Positions 25,916 to 33,469 of a stretch of DNA of 64,000 nt are shown piece after piece. Position 1 is the first letter of the stretch; every line of letters starts with the position of its first letter. The notes beneath the pieces were generated by a model. The model was given only the letters and a program-made list of their open reading frames with translations, was not told where the DNA came from and searched no databases. The DNA is from Rhabdochlamydiaceae bacterium (GTDB lineage: Bacteria > Chlamydiota > Chlamydiia > Chlamydiales > Rhabdochlamydiaceae): positions 1 to 64,000 of the forward strand of contig JAIELY010000014.1 in NCBI GenBank assembly GCA_019752555.1, written 5' to 3'. A program made the position numbers and the translations under genes.

Positions 25916-27664
25916 TTATTGCAGATTGTAGCCAATTCTAAATTTTAATCCATCTTTTTCAAGAAGAACCATATTTGGCAATATATTTGTGATCGTCATC
26001 CCGTCCATGTTATCGCCAACGCTGAAGATTTTTCCATTGATGACGACGAACATATCGACGTTGTCTTTCTTCGAATATCCTGAAACTTTGTATTGCTGCG
26101 AAATGTCAATTCTCGAGGTGTCAGCTGTCGTGTATACGACATAATTTTTTACGATGCGGATGCCAGGAAGTGCTTTAAACATCTCAACTGTTCCCGTATA
26201 GCTTGCAACTTGTGTTTGATCCACGCGTCCTGCTAAAACAAGATCTCCATTGTTCAGTTGATAGGTCACTCCGCTAAATCCCTTTTCGATGAGAACACTT
26301 TGAATCTGTGTCGATAAGTTATTCTCGATCACAACTTGGTTTTCAAGTCTGTCAAGATAGGGGAAGTTCATGTTGACATAGTCGACAAGAGACTGCCCTT
26401 CTTCGCTTGTTTGCAGATATCCCTTCATCACAAATCTTCCAGGAGAAGGAGCGTGGAAAGAAACCCCCTGCCAGTCGGGATTGGTCATGAGAAGTGCATT
26501 CATGTTTTGCCAAACATATTCGTCGATCACGACATTGTCATCGACACTTTGCACAAAGGCGAGGTTGTTCACTTTGTAAAGCAGCTCTTGTTTGTCAACG
26601 CCAGTTAAGACATGGCCGACTAGGAACAGCTTTCCACTTGCTGGGTTGAACGAAAACTGGATGTCTTCAAAATGTTTAAGCGTCTCTTGAACTTCTGCCG
26701 TCTCGTTTTTGATCGGCACGGTGATGGTTTGTGTTTTGAAAAGAGCCATCATGGATGCGATGGCAATGATCAGCAAAAGAGCAAAAACGCCCGCTCCGAT
26801 GAGATGACGGGTCGGTATGATTGTTTCGCGCCAATCTTTTTTGAGCGCAATTGCATCTGATAATGGAGCTTCTTGAGTGGATTCCTCTTCAGAAACCTCT
26901 TCTTCATACCCCGCCGGAATCGAGGGAGGGGAGATGATTGTTTCTTGAGCTTGTTCCCGATCGATCATTAGGAAGGCGGTTGTGCCAAGAGAGATGAGGT
27001 CTTGGGAAGAGAGCTCTTTTCTGTCCGAAACGAGCTGGCCATTCAAGAGAACGCCATTGCGGCTGCCCATGTCTTCAATATAAATGCGGTTGTTTTCGTC
27101 GATAACAAGGCGCGCGTGCTGTCTTGAGACGCTTAAGTCTTGGAAGACGATATCGCATACATGGGGATCCTTTCCTAAGACATAGGTGGATGTGGGCGCC
27201 ATTGTGAACTCAGCTCCCGCATTAGGGCCGGAGATCACTTTAAGCAGCCATTTTCCCTCGCCTGCATGTTCAACGCTCACTGAAGAGAGCTCATCTGTTT
27301 CTTCTAAAAAATGGGAGTCTGGCTCTTCATGGACACTCTGTTCTTCGTTGCCAGGGGGAATTGGCTCTCTTTCGGTAAAGCGGAAGAATGTGCTGCCAAT
27401 TTGCAGAATGTCTCCTTCGCGCAGAAGCACCGATTCGGTGATCACTTTTCCGTTTTGCGTTGCGGGATTGACAGAGCTTAGGTTTTCTAATACGTAGCCC
27501 TCTGATGTCAGCCGGCAGATCACATGTTTACGAGAGACCATAGGATCGTTTAAAACGATCGTCACCTCATCGGGGTCTCGCCCTAGAGCCCATTCTTCTC
27601 CTTCGTCAAAGCTCACAACCGTCCCAGCGATCGGACCTTCTTCCGCAATTAAATATCCAGCCAT
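25916..27664 (-). CDS. sctD: Type III secretion inner-membrane ring protein SctD/CdsD with two FHA domains
   Basis: 582 residues. Two cytoplasmic forkhead-associated domains are visible (residues ~22-96, GRD...MVSRKHVICRL; and ~162-235, GKDPH...SVSRQHARLVI...GSRNGVLLNG). FHA domains bind phosphothreonine, which fits a neighbouring Ser/Thr kinase. One membrane helix spans ~287-309. The periplasmic part (310-582) contains repeated BON/ring-building modules (TQTITVPIKN..., VSFHAPSPGRFVMKGYL, VTYQLNNGDLVLAGRV). Chlamydia CdsD is longer (about 830 residues), so this is a shorter version with less linker. It lies 12 bases downstream of scc4. Confidence 0.95.
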   Translation of the reverse strand: MAGYLIAEEGPIAGTVVSFDEGEEWALGRDPDEVTIVLNDPMVSRKHVICRLTSEGYVLENLSSVNPATQNGKVITESVLLREGDILQIGSTFFRFTEREPIPPGNEEQSVHEEPDSHFLEETDELSSVSVEHAGEGKWLLKVISGPNAGAEFTMAPTSTYVLGKDPHVCDIVFQDLSVSRQHARLVIDENNRIYIEDMGSRNGVLLNGQLVSDRKELSSQDLISLGTTAFLMIDREQAQETIISPPSIPAGYEEEVSEEESTQEAPLSDAIALKKDWRETIIPTRHLIGAGVFALLLIIAIASMMALFKTQTITVPIKNETAEVQETLKHFEDIQFSFNPASGKLFLVGHVLTGVDKQELLYKVNNLAFVQSVDDNVVIDEYVWQNMNALLMTNPDWQGVSFHAPSPGRFVMKGYLQTSEEGQSLVDYVNMNFPYLDRLENQVVIENNLSTQIQSVLIEKGFSGVTYQLNNGDLVLAGRVDQTQVASYTGTVEMFKALPGIRIVKNYVVYTTADTSRIDISQQYKVSGYSKKDNVDMFVVINGKIFSVGDNMDGMTITNILPNMVLLEKDGLKFRIGYNLQ

Positions 27665-27676
27665 TCCCGTCGTCCT

Positions 27677-28090
27677 TTAAGTGAGGATGCTATCTTCAGA
27701 AGATTTTTGATGGCGAAGCAGTTCTCGTTTCCAGTATTCCGCATAATTTACGAAATCTTCGAGCGCTTCTTTAAATGTTATGTAGTTCATGTCATACGGT
27801 AAAACTAAAGAGAGTGTCAAGAATTTCTCTTCATCGTCTAAAGCAATTGTTCCGCCTCCAGTTCCTTGCCCTAAGAAATTCGCTTTCATTAAATAAATAA
27901 AAAGCTCTTCTTTTTTGGCAGTAGGAAGCGCTCCTAAAACGGTATAAAATGATAACCCAGGGTCAAGCTCTTTGATCTCAACTTTTAGCGTATCATTGAG
28001 AGGAACAGTGTATCCATCGTCCTCTCCTTTTATAACAGCAGCGCTCAATTCTAAGTCTTCGAACAATCGCTTTAAGTGTTGCTCTAGCAC
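27677..28090 (-). CDS. scc4: T3S class I chaperone Scc4
   Basis: 137 residues, acidic and of the CesT/SycE-like alpha/beta type (LFEDLELSAAVIKGEDDGYTV, GLSFYTVLGALPTAKKEELFIYLMKANFLGQGTGGG, EEKFLTLSLVLPYDM). Length and place directly before sctD match Scc4 (CT663). In Chlamydia that protein forms a chaperone pair with Scc1 for CopN and also binds RNA polymerase (sigma66 region 4 and the beta flap). Whether the polymerase-binding function applies here cannot be seen. It is the first gene of the minus-strand T3S operon. Confidence 0.85.
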   Translation of the reverse strand: MLEQHLKRLFEDLELSAAVIKGEDDGYTVPLNDTLKVEIKELDPGLSFYTVLGALPTAKKEELFIYLMKANFLGQGTGGGTIALDDEEKFLTLSLVLPYDMNYITFKEALEDFVNYAEYWKRELLRHQKSSEDSILT

Positions 28091-28129
28091 CCGTTTCCTC
28101 TAAAATACAATTCGCCATTCTCCCAAAGG

Positions 28130-28152
28130 TTTAAACATTTTTATTGTTTAAA
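28130..28152 (-). promoter_or_regulatory. Inverted repeat upstream of scc4
   Basis: TTTAAAC and GTTTAAA flank a 9-base AT-rich spacer, about 40 bases before the scc4 start. The layout suits a dimeric regulator site or the edge of a promoter. No regulator is identified. Confidence 0.35.
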
Positions 28153-28190
28153 GCAAATCAAAAAAGCTTCCATGTCGAAAAAAAGTGCGT

Positions 28191-28200
28191 AAGTTGTTTG
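28191..28200 (+). promoter_or_regulatory. Copy 2 of shared upstream motif AGTTGTTTG
   Basis: AAGTTGTTTG lies between the divergent scc4 operon and the gene at 28342, 103 bases before the latter's -10 box. This is farther than in the other three copies. Confidence 0.35.
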
Positions 28201-28281
28201 TAATTAGCGTTGTAAAATTTTAGTGGTCTCATAATAAATTATAATTTTAATTGTCGTTTATATTATTAGAATTAAATTAAA

Positions 28282-28309
28282 TTCACAAAAACTAAATTAT
28301 TGTTATAAT
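28282..28309 (+). promoter_or_regulatory. Promoter of the 28342 gene
   Basis: TTCACA and a consensus TATAAT are separated by 16 bases, 32 bases before the ATG. The ribosome site GGGAGG partly folds on itself with the following CTCCC. Confidence 0.6.
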
Positions 28310-28341
28310 GAAATTAAGTAAATCGTTTAAGGGAGGCTCCC

Positions 28342-28809
28342 ATGCTGCGCGACGAGTTTAATCGATTAATGAGCCTATTTGCCCAAAGCACAGAAGGAAA
28401 GGCGATCAACTTGGACGAGCTTTTTAAAGAATCGATCTCTTTCTTTGAGCATCTCAACTACCAACTCAAAAATGGAACCTATGACGAGAAGCATGAAGCG
28501 CTTGGCATGATGAGCGAGCTGTATGCTGAAATGAATGCGCAAACCCAGCGTATTTGTCAGAAAACAGGGATGTCTGAAGAGCAATTGGCTACGTTTGCAG
28601 ACAACCCGAACAATTTCACTGCTGAACAGTGGCAGTCTGTGCAAGAAACTAAGGCGAAAATGGCAGCAGCGGGCCAGGACATTGCAAAAAACGTCAAACC
28701 GCTGCCAACTGCTCCTAAAGAGGGCCCTTCCCGCCCCGCTTCCCCCCCTTCTTCGAAGCCTTCCGTGGGTCGAAAAAGGTCTAAAAGATCCGATTGGCTC
28801 AGGTCATAG
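28342..28809 (+). CDS. Small helical protein, candidate T3S substrate or chaperone
   Basis: 155 residues. Residues 1-115 are helical and acidic (EFNRLMSLFAQSTEGKAINLD, ALGMMSELYAEMNAQTQRI). The last ~35 are a Pro/Ser-rich segment then a basic end (GRKRSKRSDW). No signal peptide and no known motif. It faces away from scc4 and heads the block of secreted-type genes, so a function in type III secretion is inferred from context only. The ribosome site is strong (GGGAGG, six bases from the ATG). Confidence 0.6.
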   Translation: MLRDEFNRLMSLFAQSTEGKAINLDELFKESISFFEHLNYQLKNGTYDEKHEALGMMSELYAEMNAQTQRICQKTGMSEEQLATFADNPNNFTAEQWQSVQETKAKMAAAGQDIAKNVKPLPTAPKEGPSRPASPPSSKPSVGRKRSKRSDWLRS

Positions 28810-28978
28810 GTCTTTAATTCATTAATATTCAGTTAGTTGCATTAAATCTAAGGGGGTTTTTCCCTCTTTTTTAATCTTCGAAAAAACTTACGTTCTTGCG
28901 TTAGCTCTGTAAGTCCCTTGCGCTTAAGCTAATTAAGATGTTGAATTGCATTCTATCTTTCGCTTTTAATTACAATCA

Positions 28979-29005
28979 TTGACTATTAAATCGGTTTGTT
29001 ATAAA
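28979..29005 (+). promoter_or_regulatory. Promoter of the 29066 gene
   Basis: TTGACT and TATAAA are separated by 15 bases, about 60 bases before the ATG at 29066. The spacing is short, so strength is uncertain. Confidence 0.45.
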
Positions 29006-29065
29006 CTTAAATTAGGAAGAATATTTATTTAAGTTTTAATATAAAAAACAAAGGTAGGAGAAATA

Positions 29066-29884
29066 ATGGGTACACCCGTTGATCCGGCTCAGTTACAGTC
29101 AAACTTTACAGATGCTAACAACAGCTTAACTGCTGCTAACACCCAGTTAACTTACGATGAAGATAAGTTATATGGGAATTCAGTGACAGGTGCGAAGGGT
29201 GATTTGTACACTATGGAGCATTCGACAGGGGAAGCTCAGCTAGCTGCGATCTTTGCTGTCTGTGGAGATTTAATGGCTCTTACTGGTGACAAGCTTAAAG
29301 TTGCCTCTAGCCAGTTAAGCGTGATGTCTTCATTGAGCGCTCAGGTAGCTGCAATCCAGCAGCAGAACTCTGCTTGCTTAAGCGACGTTCAAGGTGGAAA
29401 TAGTGCTAACTTGCCTGCCGATTCTATGGCGATGGCGCAGTTATTACATAACTTCCAAGGCGACCTAGCCTCTTGCGCGCCATGGATGGATGCGAAAAAC
29501 TCTCCTTATGCATCGGTATATACAGACTTGACGACGACAACCAATAACCTCGTATCGACCCTTACAAATGGTTCTACGACATCTGCCGCTACGACGCCCT
29601 TAGACACTTTAGCTGCACAAATTCAAATCGAGTATAGCCAGTATCAAAGCTTTAACTACGCAGGAAGCTCAACTCCTACGTATACACCAAGCACTCAAGA
29701 GAATGAGACGCTGCAGCTGATCGGAACGCTTGTCACAACGACCTCAGCATTGAGTAAGCAAGGAACGATTACGATGAACGCGGAAACTCAGGCGTACACA
29801 ACATTTATTCAGTCTAATGAATTCGACTTGAAAAAAGTGATGTCTCTCCAAGACTATCAAGTCGCTAAACAGACTGCTAACTAA
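29066..29884 (+). CDS. Candidate T3S needle-tip/translocon-associated protein
   Basis: 272 residues, rich in Ser, Thr, Ala, Gln and Asn, with long amphipathic helices (LTAANTQLTYDEDKL, LKVASSQLSVMSSLSAQVAAIQQQN) and no signal peptide or membrane helix. This composition is typical of secreted tip or translocon proteins and not of enzymes. A strong ribosome site (GTAGGAG) precedes the ATG. It is followed 34 bases later by a second protein of similar composition and then by CopB/CopD-like genes. No sequence motif identifies a family. Confidence 0.6.
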   Translation: MGTPVDPAQLQSNFTDANNSLTAANTQLTYDEDKLYGNSVTGAKGDLYTMEHSTGEAQLAAIFAVCGDLMALTGDKLKVASSQLSVMSSLSAQVAAIQQQNSACLSDVQGGNSANLPADSMAMAQLLHNFQGDLASCAPWMDAKNSPYASVYTDLTTTTNNLVSTLTNGSTTSAATTPLDTLAAQIQIEYSQYQSFNYAGSSTPTYTPSTQENETLQLIGTLVTTTSALSKQGTITMNAETQAYTTFIQSNEFDLKKVMSLQDYQVAKQTAN

Positions 29885-29918
29885 TAACTTAATATAAAAC
29901 ATAAATATAGGTTTAATC

Positions 29919-30404
29919 ATGTCTACTCCAACAAATGTACAGGCTAATAATGCAGATGCAGCGCCTCCAGCAGGCTCAAGTCCATGGGATGCTGTGATCG
30001 AAGCTGTGATGGATAGCTTAGATGCCTCTCAAGCGCAGCTTCCTGCCATTGCAAGCTTAGTCAACGTCCTGAAGAACGAGTTTACAGAGTTACAGACCTC
30101 CTATTGGGGCCCTAACGGATCGATCACTCAAAAAAGTGCAGACATCAACGACTTTCTCAATAATGAAAAAGGGGGGAGCTCTCCAAGTTCTAAGGATCAG
30201 CAAAAATTCCAGAATATGAACAACCAGTATAATAACCTAATGTCGGAATGGAACTTGAACGAACAGCTCGACACAACGCCGATCAACCAGGCAGACTCTC
30301 TCGCTTCCTCTGGATTGACAAGCTTCCAATCGCAAGTCTCTCAGCTTCAACAGGCAATCCAAGGGATCGGTAACGCCTACAATTCGATCACCCAAGGCGG
30401 ATAA
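29919..30404 (+). CDS. Small secreted-type protein of the translocator cluster
   Basis: 161 residues, Gln/Asn/Ser-rich, all-helical in appearance (LPAIASLVNVLKNEFTELQT, LTSFQSQVSQLQQAIQGIGN), with no cysteine, signal peptide or membrane segment. It resembles the general make-up of T3S tip/filament proteins. In Chlamydia an unassigned small gene (CT577) precedes copB-copD; this gene holds the comparable position but homology cannot be shown by eye. A terminator follows at 30421-30448. Confidence 0.6.
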   Translation: MSTPTNVQANNADAAPPAGSSPWDAVIEAVMDSLDASQAQLPAIASLVNVLKNEFTELQTSYWGPNGSITQKSADINDFLNNEKGGSSPSSKDQQKFQNMNNQYNNLMSEWNLNEQLDTTPINQADSLASSGLTSFQSQVSQLQQAIQGIGNAYNSITQGG

Positions 30405-30420
30405 GCAAATTCCAAGCGAG

Positions 30421-30448
30421 AAAAAGCCCCGTGAAAGCGGGGCTTTTT
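30421..30448 (+). terminator. Rho-independent terminator after the 29919 gene
   Basis: Perfect 11-bp arms (AAAAAGCCCCG/CGGGGCTTTTT) with a 6-base loop. It ends the two-gene unit 29066-30404. Confidence 0.9.
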
Positions 30449-30483
30449 CCGTTTTTTAGCAGAATTGTAAATAATTGATTTTT

Positions 30484-30492
30484 AGTTGTTTG
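30484..30492 (+). promoter_or_regulatory. Copy 3 of shared upstream motif AGTTGTTTG
   Basis: The core lies 54 bases before the -10 box of the copB-like promoter, nearly the same distance as in copy 4 (51 bases). Confidence 0.4.
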
Positions 30493-30520
30493 TGTAATTA
30501 TTAAAATTAACATCTGTTTT

Positions 30521-30552
30521 TTGTTTATTTATTAATTTATTTATGCTATAAT
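30521..30552 (+). promoter_or_regulatory. Promoter of the CopB-CopD-like operon
   Basis: A consensus TATAAT at 30547. The best -35 candidate (TTGTTT at 30521) is 20 bases away. The 28 bases from TATAAT on (30547-30574) match 33431-33458 at 25 positions. Confidence 0.5.
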
Positions 30553-30708
30553 AGAGTTATAGGGAAATTATAATGAGTCTTCTTAAAGACCTTTCTTCTG
30601 AATCCCGTTTCTTTTATAGCACTTGAGTTCGTTAAAGAGCGTAGAGTTTTTCGGGCCTCAGCCCAAATAATAGTTTATAATAGTTAGATCATTTAAAAGA
30701 GGGTTTTC

Positions 30709-32271
30709 ATGAGCGTTAATAATGTTAATAGCGATTTAGTGGTTTCGGATGCTTCTTCAGCCAAGCCACAAGTTAGCCCAGCTCTTACTCCAGATCAAAA
30801 TGCGCAGTTAGTTGCGTTTTTGACAGGCTTTGCAAACGCTCTTTCTGAAGCGCAACAGAGCCACGATGCACAAACCCAAGCTACAGCAAACGCTGCTTCG
30901 GCACCTGGAGTGAACACTCCTGGGATGGGTCAAGTATTGAACTTACAGCTTGCTTTGGCAGGTGTTAATTCGAATATTCTTCTTGCGAACTTTCAAGATG
31001 GAAACACATCTGGCAACATCAGCGCTCAGCTCGCACAAGTTTCAGCTCAAATGGCACAAGACATTCAGAGAGCTGCTGAGAAGGCGCAAGAAAAAAGTGA
31101 GCATGAAACAGGATGGCAGAAGTTTTTAGGCGGGTTAAAGAAGGTCTTTGAAGCTGCAGTGATTGGCGTTTTGGCAATGTTCCCAGGAACGCAAGGACTT
31201 GCTGTCGCAATGGGCGTTTTGATGGTAGCTCAGGTGACAGGTTTAGGCAAAGACATCGTTAATGTCGTGGCAAAAGGCTTAGAAGATATGGGAGTTCCCT
31301 CGTCTGTTGCTAAAGCAGTTGCAGGGGCTTTAGTCGAAGCTGCTGCTGTGATTGTGACAGCCATTGCTACTGGGGGTGCTAGTGTTGCAGAAGATGTGAA
31401 AACAGGTGCCAAAGAAGTAGAAGAGGGCGTTAAAACAATTAGCCGAGCTGTTCAAGACATCGAAAGTGGGATTGCCGATACTGATGCTGGCATTCAATCA
31501 GGTGTTAACCAAGTGAAAGCGGGCCTTGATAAAATCAACGCTGCTGTTGAGGGTGCAGAAGGGAAAATCTCCTCTTCCCAGCTCGATGATGTGAAAGCTG
31601 GCTCAAGAGGTATTCGTTCTGGTTTAGAGGCTGTTAGCAGCTCAACATCGAGTCTTGATCAGATTAAACAAGGTGCTGCTGAAATCGAAACTTCTGTTCG
31701 CGATATTCAACGTGTCGTGGGTCAAGATGAGAAGGGTTGGAACTTCTTTAAAAACTTCTCTTCGCGCACGAACATGACATTAATGGTTGCCACTCAAGTA
31801 GCCTCTCAAGTTAACTTGCTTGGTAACATTGCTCAGACACTCCCTGAGGGCAGCAAAGCCAGAGAGATTGTGACAGCATGTGCAGAAGCCATTCAAATCA
31901 CAGCAACTCTTATTGTGGGAGTAGGTGCAGGCTCTGCGCTGATCTCCGAGGCCGGTCAAGTGACTGCCTCTTTGCAAAAGACATCGCTGCTGCTTCAAAA
32001 CGGCTCTCAGATCGCAGAAGGTGTTGTAGGAATGGCACAAGGCGGATTGAGCATTGGACAGGGCTTTACCCAAAAGACACTCACCACATTGAATACGTTA
32101 GCATCGCTCTACAGAACTAGCTCAACAATGAACTCTCAAATGGCATCATCGAACTTAAACGCAGCCAACGCGCTCATGTCTTCACTGATCCAGTCGCTCA
32201 ATAGCATGGTCTCTGCCTTTGCTAAAGCGGATGAGATCCTGCCAGCAATGATGAGCGGAAACCCAGTTTAA
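30709..32271 (+). CDS. Type III secretion translocator, CopB-like (major hydrophobic)
   Basis: 520 residues. The pattern is that of the large hydrophobic translocator (YopB/CopB): a polar, Gln/Ala-rich N-terminus without signal peptide, then hydrophobic hairpins near residues 149-180 (AAVIGVLAMFPGTQGLAVAM) and 199-224 (AVAGALVEAAAVIVTAIATG). A long amphipathic coiled region follows, then a weaker hydrophobic stretch near 395. It would insert in the host or inclusion membrane as part of the pore. The next gene fits the small translocator, and the two share an operon, as copB-copD do. Assignment is from architecture and pairing. Confidence 0.78.
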   Translation: MSVNNVNSDLVVSDASSAKPQVSPALTPDQNAQLVAFLTGFANALSEAQQSHDAQTQATANAASAPGVNTPGMGQVLNLQLALAGVNSNILLANFQDGNTSGNISAQLAQVSAQMAQDIQRAAEKAQEKSEHETGWQKFLGGLKKVFEAAVIGVLAMFPGTQGLAVAMGVLMVAQVTGLGKDIVNVVAKGLEDMGVPSSVAKAVAGALVEAAAVIVTAIATGGASVAEDVKTGAKEVEEGVKTISRAVQDIESGIADTDAGIQSGVNQVKAGLDKINAAVEGAEGKISSSQLDDVKAGSRGIRSGLEAVSSSTSSLDQIKQGAAEIETSVRDIQRVVGQDEKGWNFFKNFSSRTNMTLMVATQVASQVNLLGNIAQTLPEGSKAREIVTACAEAIQITATLIVGVGAGSALISEAGQVTASLQKTSLLLQNGSQIAEGVVGMAQGGLSIGQGFTQKTLTTLNTLASLYRTSSTMNSQMASSNLNAANALMSSLIQSLNSMVSAFAKADEILPAMMSGNPV

Positions 32272-32307
32272 TTATAAAATAATAACATAATAATAAAGGT
32301 GAATCTT

Positions 32308-33282
32308 ATGGCAAGTAACGTAAACAATGTAAATGACAATGAGGCTGTAAATAACGATCAAACACCTCCTCCAGCTCTTCCTCCGGTCGATAATACGGCC
32401 ACTTATGCGAGTTTGAGCGCTGGAATCTACGCTCTATTATCGAGCGTGATCGAGCTTGCTCAAGAAACCCAAATTGATAACTTTAAAGGGGTGCAGACAG
32501 GGATTGCAACCCGAAATGCCTCGATGACCTACATGGGCGAATCTGGACTTGATGCCGCAAAGTGGGCGTTGTTCGGTAAAATCGCAGAAGGTGCTACTTT
32601 CCTTGCGGGAGGACTTGCTACTGGTGTTGGAACCCTTTGGAATAATAGAGCGAGCAGTGAGATTAGCCAGCTTTCTAATGAAGCTGGGATTATGGAGAAC
32701 GATCTTAAAACATTGAAGGGCAACTACGGCGCGGCATTTAATAAGCCGGGTAGTGCAGATCTAGTCGTTGCGGATAGAAATCCAGTGACGGGTCCCGCAG
32801 CCGGTTCTGCCGCAGCTGCTAAACTAGAGGCTGCAGCGTCCGTGAACAAAGATGTTAACGACTTAACAGATGGGATCTTCAATGCAAGCAAAGCATTTGA
32901 TCCGAATGAGAAGGAAGTTATCTCCGATGCGATTAGTTCAATGGATGATGAACAGCGTACAACTGCTAAGAAGGCGTACGATGCGCAAGTGACAGACCAG
33001 ACGACGCTTTTAGGCGCGAAGAGAAACGAGATCAACAGACTCTCGCAAGACTTTAACATGAAGCTTGATATGGCCAAACAAGCGGTTAACGCCTTGGGTG
33101 CTGGAGCTCAAGCTCCTCTTAACTACAAGTCTTCTGAGAAGCAGGTAGAGTCTCAGCTCTTCAGCTCTCAAGAGAACGTCGCCGGTTCGACATTGCAGAC
33201 AGCGCAATCGGTAAACGATGCGTTAGCAAAAGAGATCCAAGACGCGATCAGCATGATCCAGTCAGCGTTCAGCGCGGCTTAA
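32308..33282 (+). CDS. Type III secretion translocator, CopD-like (minor hydrophobic)
   Basis: 324 residues. It has a polar Asn-rich N-terminus, one marked hydrophobic segment near residues 95-120 (KIAEGATFLAGGLATGVGTL), and long helical regions at the C-terminus (QTTLLGAKRNEINRLSQDF, VNDALAKEIQDAISMIQSAF). This one-hairpin layout is typical of YopD/CopD, the second pore component. The ATG at 32308 follows AAGGTG; an in-frame GTG at 32299 is rejected. A hairpin terminator follows at 33313-33344. Confidence 0.75.
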   Translation: MASNVNNVNDNEAVNNDQTPPPALPPVDNTATYASLSAGIYALLSSVIELAQETQIDNFKGVQTGIATRNASMTYMGESGLDAAKWALFGKIAEGATFLAGGLATGVGTLWNNRASSEISQLSNEAGIMENDLKTLKGNYGAAFNKPGSADLVVADRNPVTGPAAGSAAAAKLEAAASVNKDVNDLTDGIFNASKAFDPNEKEVISDAISSMDDEQRTTAKKAYDAQVTDQTTLLGAKRNEINRLSQDFNMKLDMAKQAVNALGAGAQAPLNYKSSEKQVESQLFSSQENVAGSTLQTAQSVNDALAKEIQDAISMIQSAFSAA

Positions 33283-33312
33283 GAAACAGGAAATTAAGCA
33301 CTTAAGATAGCT

Positions 33313-33344
33313 AATATCCCTCTTCTGAAAAGAAGGGGGATATT
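33313..33344 (+). terminator. Hairpin terminator after the CopD-like gene
   Basis: Fourteen-base arms (AATATCCCTCTTCT and its near complement, one mismatch) with a 4-base loop, followed by an AT-rich tract lacking a long T-run. Confidence 0.65.
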
Positions 33345-33370
33345 ATTAAGAGGGTAAATTATTTATTTTA

Positions 33371-33379
33371 AGTTGTTTG
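33371..33379 (+). promoter_or_regulatory. Copy 4 of shared upstream motif AGTTGTTTG
   Basis: The motif lies 51 bases before the -10 box at 33431, with the same GCGAT extension as copy 1. Confidence 0.4.
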
Positions 33380-33430
33380 CGATTTAATGTAATAAAGTGT
33401 TTTTCTCTTTATTTTTTAATTTCTGTGTGG

Positions 33431-33458
33431 TATAATAGATTTATAGGATAATTATAAT
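33431..33458 (+). promoter_or_regulatory. -10 box and start region of the 33470 gene
   Basis: Begins with consensus TATAAT and matches 30547-30574 at 25 of 28 positions, pointing to a duplicated promoter module. No clear -35 box is visible, and the start codon follows closely, so the leader is short. Confidence 0.5.
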
Positions 33459-33469
33459 ACGGCGGTAAT

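Larger units (their letters stand above)
30449..30708 (+). other. AT-rich leader region of the CopB-like gene
   Basis: It holds the third copy of the shared motif, the promoter at 30521-30552 and about 140 bases of untranslated leader. The leader contains a small GGGC/GCCC hairpin near 30654 and a second TATAAT-like sequence near 30672. No gene was seen here. Confidence 0.5.

Noticed and set aside
28810-28880. Possible terminator after the 28342 gene (AGGG...CCCT near a T-run)
   Set aside because: The stem is only four base pairs, so it is too weak to claim.
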